From Opisthocomus hoazin (taxonomy: Eukaryota > Chordata > Aves > Opisthocomiformes > Opisthocomidae), in assembly GCF_030867145.1 (NCBI RefSeq), contig NC_134443.1, positions 2,170,001 through 2,234,000 on the forward strand: 64,000 bases of DNA. Direction: 5' to 3'. Below are positions 30,630 to 41,073 of the stretch, in pieces (the stretch's first letter is position 1; every line of letters starts with the position of its first letter). Both the position numbers and the translations under genes were made by a program. The notes under the pieces are model-generated. The model was not told where the DNA came from, searched no databases, and saw only the letters and a list, made by a program, of their open reading frames with translations.

Positions 30630-31002
30630 CGGGACCCCGCGCCTCGGAGGGGGTCCCCAGGCTGCGGCCGGACCCCGACGCTGCGCTTGCTTGGACTGAT
30701 CGCTCGCCGGTGCTGCGGGCGACGTCCTGCCGCCAGACCAGGCTGTGCTGCGGGCTGGGAGGGGGGCCTTGGCGTGGGAAGAGGGTGGGATATGATTTAC
30801 AGGCACCTGGTGACTTCTTTTTGGGGAAAAAACTGGGTTTTTTCAGAGTAAAATTGCGATACCTACCGCTATGCTGGGGATCATCGGCCGTTAGAGCAGA
30901 CACCGCGCTCTCCTCGCCCCATAGCGCGGGGTCGTGCTACGCTGGCGCCGACGCCGTTCCCCCCCCGCGCGATGCTGGCGAAGTCGCAGCTGTTCTCGGA
31001 AA

Positions 31003-31008
31003 AATAAA
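31003..31008 (+). terminator. CTSS: CTSS polyadenylation signal
   Basis: AATAAA within GGAAAAATAAAGGACGGG lies 374 nt after the CTSS stop codon, the first canonical signal downstream. Confidence 0.7.
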
Positions 31009-31189
31009 GGACGGGTTTCGCTGCCCCGACGCGATGCCCGCTCGGAAGGAGCAGGGTTTTCACGTTCAGCCTCCGGCCAGGACCGCGGGCTGCCCGGCCC
31101 TTCTCTCCCCGTGGACGTGCTGGCGGCCGCGCCGGCGGGTCGGTCTGGGCGGAAGAACCCACCCCAAGGCTGGCTGCTGCGTCGGGGTG

Positions 31190-31327
31190 GGCACCCACCT
31201 TCTCTGGAGATGCTCCAGCCCCCTGGATGTGGTGCTGGGCAGCTCTGGGTGACCCTGCTTCGGCAGAGGGTGGGCTGGGTGACCCACAGAGGGCCCTGCC
31301 AACCCCCACCGTGCTGGGATGCTGTGC
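31190..31327 (+). mobile_element. Short CR1 3' end
   Basis: TTCTCTGGAGATGCTCCAGC through CCAACCCCCACCGTGCTGGG matches the terminal 130 bp of the same CR1 subfamily as the copy at 29735-30385. It is strongly 5'-truncated and lies just after the CTSS 3' end. Confidence 0.85.
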
Positions 31328-33261
31328 CGGAACGGCGCGGAGCCCGGCAGCAAACCTGCCCTCGCCCGAGCCGTGTCCGAGCTCCCTCCTCGCTGGGTTC
31401 ACGGAGCGGGTGGTCGCTCCGGGCTCGTTGCTGGGTGGGTGGATTTTCCCCGGTGGCCTTGCTGGGGGGTGCGGAGGAGCTGCAGGCGTTGCGATGGAGC
31501 AAGCGCCAGGGAAGCCGCCGGCTCCTCTCCGGCCGGGAGCTCCTGCGGGCACCCGGCTGCCTCCGACAGCGGCCGCCGGGTGCGCGGGCGGGAGAACCCC
31601 CCGGTGCCTTCCTCCATCCATAAAACGAGCGGGAGAAGGAGAGCAGAGGGACACGTGGGGAGCAGAAACGGCTCTGCCAGGGTCCTCCCTCCGCTCTCCG
31701 AGGGGCTGCTGCCTCGCTCCCTCTTCCCAACGGCCCCCAGCTCCGGAGTGCGGTTTCTCTTCTCCGCCATCGCTAAACCACGCGCGGTGGCTGCACGTCG
31801 GGCGCGGATCTGCGCTGCTTCTCCGGAGGAAGGGGTGGCACAGCCGTGGCCTGGCGCCGGGGACGCGACCGCGGCGAGAGGCGGCCGCTTTCTGCCCCGG
31901 GCTCCGCGGTGCCTCGGTACAGCCCGGTCCGGCCACGCGTCGGACCCCGCTCGCGGGCGCGCCGGTGGCAGCCGGGAATTTCGTGTTGGTGGGTGGAAAC
32001 CCCGCGCCGCGCCGCAGCGAACACTGTGCCTTTGTCACCAGAACAATGTCCCCAAGCCGGGATTCCTCACCCCCTCTCCCCAAGCTCGGCGGCCACCGGT
32101 CGCACCCTTTGTGTCGCCCAGCGAGCGTCGCAGCCGGCAGCGTCGGGTGCTCGGGGAACGCTCTCCGCAGGGCGCGGCGGCCGCGGGCGACGGGTCCGAC
32201 GGCGCAGCCCACTCGGATGCGCCGGGCAGCGGAGATCCCCTCGCCGGGCTGAGGTAAGGCTGCTCCCGCTGCGAACCCCTCCTGCCCAGTTTGGCAGCTC
32301 CGCTCCGAGCCCGGCGTTGCGCTGGCACTGGTGATACTGGTCGCGGAGGTGCCTGGCGCTGGGGTCTTACAGCAGAGCTTGGAGGCATCAGCTGGGATGA
32401 GACCCCCCAAGGACGCGCGTGCCCGGTCCTCCTGCGCCCCGGCATCCTGGGGGAGAGCGACCCGTTCCGGAAAACCCTTGGAGAGCATTTGGTGTTTCGG
32501 GGTCTCGGGTGCTTTCTGCCCTGGGAGCCTCTGTGGGTGCTGGGAAATGGGGGGCTGAAGGGGCTGCCGAGCTCCCGCGCAGCCCCGAAGCCCGGGGCTG
32601 GGGAAGGGCTGGCCCCGAGCCCGGGACGTCTCCGACGGACACAGAACTCCCGACGGATCCAGGAGCAGCTCTGGAGCTCGTCGCGCGTTTCCCTCCCCGC
32701 AGGGCAGGGCAGAACCCAGCTGTGCCAGCCCGGCTGCCGCGGGCAGACGTCACCTCCCGGCACCGCTCGCCCCGAACCTGCCCCGAGCTCCCCGGTGCCA
32801 CCCGATCGCTCAGAACCAACGCGACCCGCGCGGGCTCAGCCCGAGGAGCGGCGAGCGGGAGCCGGGGCCAAGGGGCCGCTGGCTGCGGGGCGGGGGACCG
32901 GCGACGTGCCCGCGGTGGCACAGCACGCGCCGAGAAGGCATTTCTTTATTTTCCTTGATTTTCCGCCGAGCGGGTGCTTCACGAACCCCGAACAGAGGCT
33001 GCGGGAGCTTTTCCGAACCTCCCGGCCCCTTCGGGGGGAGTGAACACGCCGGGGTGTTCGTCGCTCGCGGGTGCCGCTCGCGCCGGCTGCGGCCGCTTCG
33101 GTTCATGGTGGCTTCTCCCAGGAAGTGAAATCCCGCCGGGAGCGGCCGCGCTGGGGTTGGCCAAGGTGCGTCACCCCGCTGCCGGCACCCGGCGCCTCGC
33201 CGGACCCGGGGCCCTGCGTGCGAACGGGGAGCTGGTGTGGACGGGGCCCAGCCCCACGGCA

Positions 33262-33935
33262 GCGCGGAGCAGAGGGGGTCCAGTCCCATGATATTGGGGA
33301 GCAGAGGGGATCCAGTCCCATGATACTGGGGAGCAGAGGGGGTCCAGCCCCCGGCAGCAGGGAGCAGAGGGGGTCCAGTCCCATGATATTGGGGAGCAGA
33401 GGGGGTCCAGCCCCACGGCACTGGGGAGCAGAGGGGGTCCAGCCCCACGGCACTGGGGAGCAGAGGGGGTCCAGTCCCATGATATTGGGGAACAGAGGGG
33501 GTCCAGCACCACGGCACTGGGGAGCAGAGGGGGTCCAGCCCCATGGCACTGGGGAGCAGAGAGGGTCCAGTCCCATGATATTGGGGAGCAGAGGGGGTCC
33601 AGCCCCACGGCATTGGGGAGCAGAGGGGGTCCAAACCCATGACATTGGGGAACAGAGGGGGTCCAGTCCCATGATATTGGGGAGCAGAGGGGGTCCAGTC
33701 CCACGGCACTGGGGAGCAGATGGGGTCCAGCCCCATGGCACTGGGGAGCAGATGGGGTCCAGTCCCATGGCATTGGGGAGCAGAGGGGGTCCAACCCCAC
33801 AGCAGCGGGGAGCAGAGGGGGTCCAGCCCCCGGCAGCGGGGAGCAGAGGGGGTCCAGTCCCATGATATTGGGGAGCAGAGGGGGTCCAGCCCCACGGCAC
33901 TGGGGAGCAGAGGGGGTCCAGCCCCACGGCAGCGG
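33262..33935 (+). repeat. 32-bp minisatellite, about 21 copies
   Basis: The unit starts GGGGAGCAGAGGGGGTCCAG and ends in either TCCCATGATATT, CCCCACGGCACT or CCCCCGGCAGC. These endings recur in a mosaic, which points to repeated unequal exchange. The unit length is not a multiple of three, so the array reads through three frames every 96 bp without a stop; no protein is claimed. Confidence 0.92.
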
Positions 33936-34429
33936 GTGCTGCGTGGGCAGCGTGAGGCTGCTGCCAGCCCGAGTCACCTCCTCTCGCCCTGCCCGGTGGC
34001 AGCTGCCCAGCCCCGCGCCCACGTCGAGGGCTCCAAGCTCAGCCCCGAGCCGGCGGCGAGTCGCGTGGCGTGGGGAGAACGCGACCGCGCGGTGCCAAAG
34101 CTGCCCCGGGGAAGGAAATCCCCACCTCTGGCAGATGGGGAAACTGAGGCAGGGAGGAAGGCTGCGTGCCCGGCGGTGCTTCGGGGCTGCCCAGCCTGCG
34201 ACGGGCGACCCACAGCTCCCGGGGAAGGACTCCCGGGAGCCAGGAAGGAGCCCCAAGTCCTCTCGTGGACCCGAAAACGTGGCGGAGCGGGCGATGCCAG
34301 GGTTGCTCCGCGCTGAGGGCACCGGAGGGAGGGGGTGTCGGGGTGCCCCGTGCCAGCCGGGGGGACGGGTCCGTCTGTCGGCTCGGCGGCGACGCGGGGC
34401 GAAGGGTTAACGGGGAAAAGGAGCTGATT

Positions 34430-34579
34430 TGCCAGGTGGTTCCTGGTTGATTTTGTGTGTGAAGGAGGCAGGGACGGAGCGGGGGGGAGGAGAGCGCCCG
34501 GCTGGGGAGCTGGGCGCAGGGCTGCGACCCGCCGGGCATCGCTGCCAGGACCGGGTGCCGCGGGCCCCGCTGCCGACAG
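34430..34579 (+). other. Candidate 5' UTR exon of ARHGEF2 (weak)
   Basis: A less GC-rich stretch with TTCCTGGTTGATTTTGTGTG precedes a GC-rich segment ending in CCGACAG/GTAGGT, a good donor. The downstream ARHGEF2 start at 38031 follows an acceptor-like TCCGCCCGCAG (38012-38022), which would need an upstream non-coding exon. This is only a positional suggestion. Confidence 0.2.
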
Positions 34580-35867
34580 GTAGGTCCCTGGCAGCGCGGG
34601 GGGTGACTCGGGGGTCCCTGGGCCACCCGCAGCCGCCGGCTCCGCTCACGGGTGCCGCAGCACCCACCTGGCCCGCTGCCACCGCTTCGTCCCGCCGAGC
34701 CGCTCGCCGGCGCCTTCCGCTGCCCTTTGCCCCGCGCTCCGGCTGCGCCCGCGGGACGGCGCGGAGGGGACGCCGGGGTCCCCCCTCCTGTGTCCCCCGC
34801 TCCGAGCTGACCCTCAGGTCGCTGCCGTGACCCTCGAGCCGCTCGCTCGTCCCTCCGGCCCTCGGTTTCCCCGTCCGGCGGCCGTGCCCAGCACGAGCAT
34901 CCTCGCGCTGCCGAGGCCGGCGGTGAAACCTCACCGGTGCCGGGGAACCCAGCTCTGCCCGGACAGAAACGGGGGGCAAGGCGCTGGCCCCCATGTCCTG
35001 CCCGCCGCCCCGTGCTCCCGTGCGTCCTCGGCGCAGGACGAACCCCTCCGTGGCACCGCGTCGCGGTGGCTTTCGGGAGGAAGACCGCGCCGCTTGCTTC
35101 CTCCCCCGGGGGCCGTGGCTGCCACCCGGCGCTCGCCGCTCCGGCGGGGTCCAAAGCGCTGGCGGGGCTGGCTGGGAGCACCCGCTGCCCTCCGGCCCGC
35201 CGGCACCCGGGGTCTGGAGGAGCCCGGCGCGGTCCCGACCCCCATCCGCGCACTCCGGTGATGAGCGTTGACCGTTCTCAGCGAGGAGCGGAGGGGCTGG
35301 GGGGGGGGCAGCTCCCCCAAGCCCCCGTCCCCCGGCCGGGCCGAGCCATCGTGCGGCAGCGCCCGAAGCCCCGCGGAGCCCCGCGGAGCCGGGGTAACGC
35401 CGTCCCCGGGCTCCTCGCTGCTCTCCGCCTGGTGCTCGCCGCCATTTCGGCGGGGTTGGAGTACAGACGCGGCCCTCGAGGCCAGCTCGGTGCCGGGGTC
35501 TCGACGCGGCAGGGGGTGCCCGATGCCGGAGGAGCCCACCTCTCGCCAAGGCGTCCGGGCACCGAGCGGGCGACGCCGTGGTGTCCTGCCCGGCTGGCGG
35601 GAAGCTGCCGCCGGTGCCCCGGTGCTGCCGGGCGGTGAACGGGGTCGGTCCGGCTCACCGGGAGCGGCGCAGGCGATGGCGGCGGCCGCGCGAGGGTCGG
35701 GGTTTGGTTCGGGGGACGCTGCGCAGCGCCAGGCTCCCGTCCCGTGTCCCGCCAGCTTCACCCCCCGCCGTCCACAGCTCTTTCCTGGCACCGAACCGGG
35801 AAGACCCCGGGCATCGAGGCGGCTTTTCTGGGCGCTGACACCCGCTCGGGTCCGGGTCTGGGGTGTT

Positions 35868-36535
35868 CACGGGGGTCTCGGGGTGTTCACGGGGGTCCTG
35901 GGGTTTTCACTGGTGTCTTGGGGTCTTCCCTGGCATCTTGGGGTGTTCACGGGGGTCCTGGGGTTTTCACTGGTGTCTCGGGGTCTTCCCTGGCATCTTG
36001 GGGTGTTCACGGGGGTCCTGGGGTTTTCACTGGTGTCTCGGGGTCTTCCCTGGCATCTTGGGGTGTTCACGGGGGTCCTGGGGTTTTCACTGGTGTCTCG
36101 GGGTCTTCCCTGGCATCTTGGGGTGTTCACGGGGGTCCTGGGGTTTTCACTGGTGTCTCGGGGTCTTCCCTGGCATCTTGGGGTGTTCACGGGGGTCCTG
36201 GGGTTTTCACTGGTGTCTCGGGGTCTTCCCTGGCATCTTGGGGTGTTCACGGGGGTCCTGGGGTTTTCACTGGTGTCTCGGGGTCCTCCCTGGCATCTTG
36301 GGGTGTTCACGGGGGTCCTGGGGTTTTCACTGGTGTCTCGGGGTCTTCCCTGGCATCTTGGGGTGTTCACGGGGGTCCTGGGGTTTTCACTGGTGTCTCG
36401 GGGTCTTCCCTGGCATCTTGGGGTGTTCACGGGGGTCCTGGGGTTTTCACTGGTGTCTTGGGGTCCTCCCTGGCATCTTGGGGTGTTCACGGGGGTCCTG
36501 GGGTTTTCACTGGTGTCTCGGGGTCTTCACCGGTC
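35868..36535 (+). repeat. 60-bp higher-order minisatellite, 11 near-identical copies
   Basis: Eleven copies of a 60-bp unit follow each other almost without change. Each unit is itself three diverged 20-bp monomers, for example GGGGTTTTCACTGGTGTCTC, the others starting GGGGTGTTCACG and GGGGTCTTCCCT. This is a trimeric higher-order repeat homogenised at the 60-bp level. It contains no stop in several frames on both strands, so very long open frames cross it. Confidence 0.95.
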
Positions 36536-37389
36536 GCCATGGGCAGAGCCGCGCTCGGCGGTGGCGGAAGCGCCACGGAGCCACGGACGCCATCTTTGAT
36601 ATCGACGCGTTTTTCCGTGTTTGCGGCAAAGCCGGGCGCCTGGTCCGGTCTGGGCCCGGGCGCCGATGGGCAGACGCAGAGGAAAGCGGGTTTTTTATCC
36701 GCTGCCTGGGCCGGGAGCGTGAAAAACAGGAAAGTGGCTGAGCTCATCCCGTTTCCCTCCCTGTCCCGAGCGGGGCTGGCGGGGCGCGGAGCCGCCCGCG
36801 GGCTCGGGCGCAGCGGGGTGAGTCGGGGGCCGGGGGAGGATGCGCCAGCCCCCGGTGCCGGCGTGGATTTGGGGGTGGTGGGCAGGGGTGGGCAGAGCGG
36901 GCCGGAGCGGTGGGCTGGGTCGCAGGGACGGGTCGGGGGGCTCCGCGGGGGTCGGCCGCCCTGGCTCCGTCCTGCGGCCCGTGGTTTTGGCTGGACGGGG
37001 TGGTGGCGTGGTCGGACGGGGGGCTGCTGCGAGCTGGACGGAGCGGGCGTGATGGGGAGCTGGGATCTGGGGGGGCTGAAAGCTGCACCCCACCGTCACC
37101 TTCTGCGAGGGCTTCGTGGGCGCTTGCTGCCGGCAGCCTGGGCGTCTCGGAACCTCGGGGTGCCTGGGGGGGGTTGGGGTGCTCGGGGGCTTCCCCAGCC
37201 TGGTGCGGCCCTTCGTGGGGGGACGCAGCCAGGCGAGGACCTCCCGGGGTCCCACCCTGAACCCCCCCAGGTCCCATCCTGCTGCCGCGCTGGGACCGGC
37301 ACGCGCAGCGGCCGGATGCCACCGGACCGAATCCAGGTCCCCGAGCCACCGCGAAGCAACCGGGGCATCCTCTGCCGAGGGGGGGCTGT

Positions 37390-37600
37390 GTCACCCCGGG
37401 GGGGTGGAAACTGGGGGGGGGGGTTTGTGTCCAGGGCTGCGTCCCCGCGGGGTCACCCTGGGGAGGGGGAAATTGGGGGGGGGGTTTGCGTCCAGGGCTG
37501 CGTCCCCACGGGGTCACCTTGGGGAGGGGGAAATTGGGGGGGGGGTTTGTGTCCAGGGCTGCGTCCCTGCAGGGGGGGTCACCCCGGGGCGGTGGGCCCC
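37390..37600 (+). repeat. About 61-bp tandem repeat, 3 copies
   Basis: Units carry [40 protein letters not shown] and a long G run before TTTGYGTC. Copies differ mostly in the length of the G runs. Confidence 0.85.
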
Positions 37601-38030
37601 CATGGCTGCGCAGCCCCCCCGGACCAAGCCGGCTCGGAGCCGCTCTCGCCCCAGCCAAATTCCTGGGCGCTTAATGAGTAACCGGCGGCGAGGCGGGGGG
37701 CCCTGCTCGGCCCCGAGCGGGGGTCCCTGCGGGCTCCGGCGCCCCGGCCCTGTTTGCGCAGGGCTGGGGGCCAGGGGGGCTGTGCTGCGGGGTCGGGGGG
37801 CCGCGCGCGGGGCTCGGCAAGGTCAGCGCCGACGCGGAGGCGGCCGCGAAGGGCGGCTCCGCTTCGTGGCCACCGTCAGCTCCAGAGGCCGTTAAAGCTC
37901 CGAGAGCGGCCGTAAAAATCATCTGGGGGGCGTTGGGGGGGCTGAGACCCCCCCAGCTCGGTTCACGCCCCGCGCCATGCTGCGCTGGCCGCCCTCGACG
38001 CCTCCGCTCGCTCCGCCCGCAGCGCCCGCC

Positions 38031-41000
38031 ATGGAGGGTCCCGACGTCCTCCCGGGTGCCCTCGGCGGGGTCCCGCGCCACGGACGCGGCTGCGCCTCGG
38101 CCCCGGAGCCCGTCCCTGCACCCAGCCCTGGCGGCGAGGAGGAGGAGGAGGAGGATGAAGACTGCTTTCGGGGGGTGCCGCTGCGGCGACGCTGTGCCCT
38201 CCGGACCTCCGTCCGCTCGCGGGACCCCTTCCGTCGGCACAGCTGGGAGCCGGGCAAGGAGCCACGCGGGGTCCCCGGCTACGACCAGCTCAGGTAGGGG
38301 GGACCTGTCCCGTGTCCCCAGCCCGGCCCGGCAGCCATCGCCCCCCACCTCACACCGCTGCCTCCCACCCCCCCGATCCAGGGGTCGGGGTCCTGTGAGC
38401 AGCACCCCGGGCACAGCCCAGGGACGAGCATCCCTCGCCCCGACCCGGCGGGGACGCCCCAAAAGCCGGGTGCTGGGGCAAGGCTCGCCCCGCTGGGGTG
38501 GGGGTCCTGGTTTGGTGGGCTGTGTCCCCCCCCCCCCAGGTCAGGGTCCCCCTCTCCCCGTTGCAGCGTGAGCCTCAAAGCGCTGAGCCCCGACGACGTC
38601 GACTCCAGCGTGGAGCGGCTGGACGGGCTGGGCCGGCAGCGGCGGGACCCCCGGCGAGCCCCCCTCGTCCACAGCAGCGACGACCTGGAGTCCCCGCTCT
38701 CGCAGGACGAGGACGACGAGGCCGACGTGCGGCGGGCGCAGGTGGGAGCCCCATCCTCCTCCTCCTCCTCCTCCTCCTCCTCCTGCAGCTGGGGGATGGA
38801 TTCAGGGGTTGAGCTCAGGTGAGGGACCCTGGGAGAGGGGGTCGTGATGGGAAGCCCCATCCTGGGTGGCTTTGCTGTCATCCTTGGTGGCTTTGCCATC
38901 ATCGAGGGTGGCTTTGCCATCATCCAGGATGGCTTTGCTGTCATCCTTGGTGGCTTCACTGCCATCCTGAGTGGCTTCACTGCCATCCTGAGTGGCTTTG
39001 CCATCATCCAGGGTGGCTTTGCTGTCATCCTTGGTGGCTTCACTGCCATCCTGAGTGGCTTCACTGCCATCCTGAGTGGCTTTGCCATCATCCAGGGTGG
39101 CTTCACCGCCATCCTGGGTGGCTTTGCCGTCATCCTGGGTGGCTTTGCTATCATCCAGGGTGGCTTTGCCATCATTCTGGGTGGCTTCACCACCATCCTG
39201 GGTGGCTTTGCTGTCATCCTTGGTGGCTTTGCCATCATCCAGGGTGGCTTTGCCATCATCCTTGGTGGCTTTGCCATCATCCAGGATGGCTTTGCTGTCA
39301 TCCTCAGTGGCTTCACTGCCATCCTGGATGGCTTTGCCGTCATCCTGAGTGGCTTTGCCATCGTCCTGGGTGGCTTTGCTGTCATCCTTGGTGGCTTCAC
39401 CGCCATCCTGGGAGCGGGATGCTCCTGCCCAAGCTCCGTTGCCTTCTGGGAGCAGCTTCTTCTTGGGGGTCAACAGCAGGGAGGGGAAAATCGATGGGGC
39501 AGGAGCCCGGGGACCGTCCGGCACCAGTACGGGACCGGGCGCAGCATCCTGGGGACCCCCACCGAAGGGCAGGCGGAGGGTGGCAGGGACGGGAGCCGGT
39601 GGTCCCGGTGCCAAGGCCGTCACCGCTGGCAGGAGGACGCGCGGAGGCTGCCGAGGTGCCGGGGCAGGCAGGGCGCCGGCGGCTGCACCCTCCCCAAATC
39701 GGCATCGCTCAGCGGCATCGACAGCTTCGCCCACGCCGAGGGTGAGCAGCGGACCCCCCGCGGACCCCCCGCTCGGGACCGGGGTGGCGGCCCCCGTGTC
39801 GCTCCCCGCCCCGGCCCTGCTCCCACCTCCCCAGTAACGACCCCAAATCCATGGTGCTGCCGCCAATTTAATTATTCCCCCCTCCTCACCCCGCGGCGGA
39901 GGCTTCGCCATCCCGGAGCGGGGGCTCTTCCCGCCGCGCTCCCCCCGCTTTTAATTCATTTTTCTTTTGCCGTCGCAGAGATTTCGCCGTTCGGCTCCCG
40001 GCAGAGCCTGGTCCATGGGTGAGTCGGGGGGACGCAGCGCCCTGTGCCGGGGGGGGGTCAGCGGGGCGGCTCGGGGGGCAGAGACCCCCCGGGGGGGGTG
40101 CAGAGATGGAAATCTTGGCCCAGAGAGGGAATTTTCTCGGCTCGCGGCCGCGGGGAGGAGAGGGGCTGAGACCCGGCACGCTTCGCTCGCTCCCGGCGTC
40201 GGGGTCAGCGGGACCGAAGCCCCCCGCGCCCGGCGCTGCGTCCCCCCCCCCCATCCCCGGGCTGCCTGGCGGCGCGCGGGGGGCACGGGGCCCGCGGCGT
40301 CCCCTGTCACAGCCCATGGCCGTCTTCGTTAGGGGCATCGCGGGGAGCCCCGCGGGGACGAGCGAGGACAGGGACGGGGACGAGCTGGCCCCCAACCCCT
40401 GCACCCCGCAGCCGCCCCCCCCCCATGTCCCCAGCGATGGCAGCAGGTCTGTCCCCCCCCATGACCCCAGCGATGGCAGCAGGGCTGACCCCCCCCCCAC
40501 GTCCCCAGCGATGGCAGCAGGGCTGACCCCCCCCCATGTCCCCAGCGCTGGGCTGGCAGCAGGGCTGGCCCCCCACAGAGGGTCTCCCCGGGGAAAGCGG
40601 GGGCTCCATGCCCGCAGCACCCCACAACCGTGGGGCTGCACCCGCACAAACCAGGACCCCCCGCCTCGCTCCCCGAATCGCGGAGCCGGTGTCGGGGCGG
40701 GGGGGGTCCCCAAGGAGGGGCCGTAGCCACCTGCCTGGGGGGGGTCTCAGCGCCCTGGGGGGCTCGGGGCCGGCAGCGGGGGGGCTCTGAGCTGGGCCCC
40801 GCGGGGAGCGGAGCAGCCGGTGCGGGGCAGCGGGGGGGGCTGGGGCGCCCGGGCTCGCTCCTCCCCGCTGCGGGGGGACAGAGGGGACAGGGGGGACGGG
40901 GGGGACAGAGGGGACAGAGGGGACAGGGGGGGATTGTCCGGGCTGTGTCCTCCATCTCCGCAGCTTCGGCGCCGGGAGCTGCGGGCAGCTGGCGGGGGGG

Positions 41001-41073
41001 GGCGGCGAGCTGGGAGGAGACCCCCCTGGGCCGGACCCTCAGCTTCATCAGGAGGATGACGGCGAAGACGAAG
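38031..41073 (+). CDS. ARHGEF2: Upstream coding exons of a long ARHGEF2 isoform (AKAP13-like N-terminus)
   Basis: Five exons read 38031-38293, 38567-38741, 39633-39741, 39979-40018 and 40989-41073. They total 672 nt, exactly 224 codons, and end in phase 0, the phase needed to join the common exon at 50881. Motifs in order: an acidic run EEEEEEDEDC, RRHSWEPGKE, SVSLKALSPDDVDSSVERLD, HSSDDLESPLSQDEDDE, LPKSASLSGIDSF, SPFGSRQSLV and GRTLSFIRRMTAKTK. The order RRHSWxPGK, Ser-rich motifs, then a basic RTxSxIxxxM segment before the C1 domain parallels AKAP13 (recalled RRHSWGPGKN and RTFSYIKNKM). ATG 38031 has a strong Kozak context; an in-frame ATG at 37977 would add 18 residues. The last acceptor is uncertain: a stronger site at 40962-40963 breaks frame. 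I infer a long isoform of ARHGEF2 rather than a separate gene because no stop or terminal exon follows. Confidence 0.6.
38840..39415 (+). repeat. 21-bp minisatellite, about 27 copies
   Basis: Units such as GGTGGCTTTGCTGTCATCCTT vary as GGYGGCTTYRCYRYCATCCWK. The array occupies most of the intron between the candidate ARHGEF2 exons 38567-38741 and 39633-39741. Being 7 codons long with no stop, it is open on both strands; it is treated as non-coding. Confidence 0.92.
40395..40565 (+). repeat. About 33-bp minisatellite, 4-5 copies
   Basis: Units contain CCCCCATGTCCCCAGCGATG followed by GCAGCAGGGCTGAC. The array is in the intron between the candidate exons ending at 40018 and starting at 40989. 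Confidence 0.85.

Larger units (their letters stand above)
30630..38030 (+). other. CTSS-ARHGEF2 intergenic region
   Basis: About 7.4 kb of GC-rich DNA between the CTSS stop and the first candidate ARHGEF2 coding exon. It contains the CTSS polyadenylation signal, a short CR1 end, three tandem arrays (33262, 35868, 37390) and one weak candidate 5' UTR exon. Long open frames occur in all six frames, caused by arrays whose units lack stop codons. No conserved protein was recognised. In human, CTSS is followed by HORMAD1, which is not visible here. Confidence 0.55.

Noticed and set aside
35744-37681. 645-codon open frame on the + strand across the 60-bp array
   Set aside because: The frame is open because the 60-bp unit has no stop and is a multiple of three; other frames on both strands are open as well. 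No splice signals, start context or known protein similarity support it.
37977-38030. Earlier in-frame ATG (MLRWPPS...) as start of the long ARHGEF2 form
   Set aside because: A pyrimidine tract and CAG at 38012-38022 suggest that the coding exon begins just before the ATG at 38031, which has the better Kozak context. The earlier ATG remains possible.
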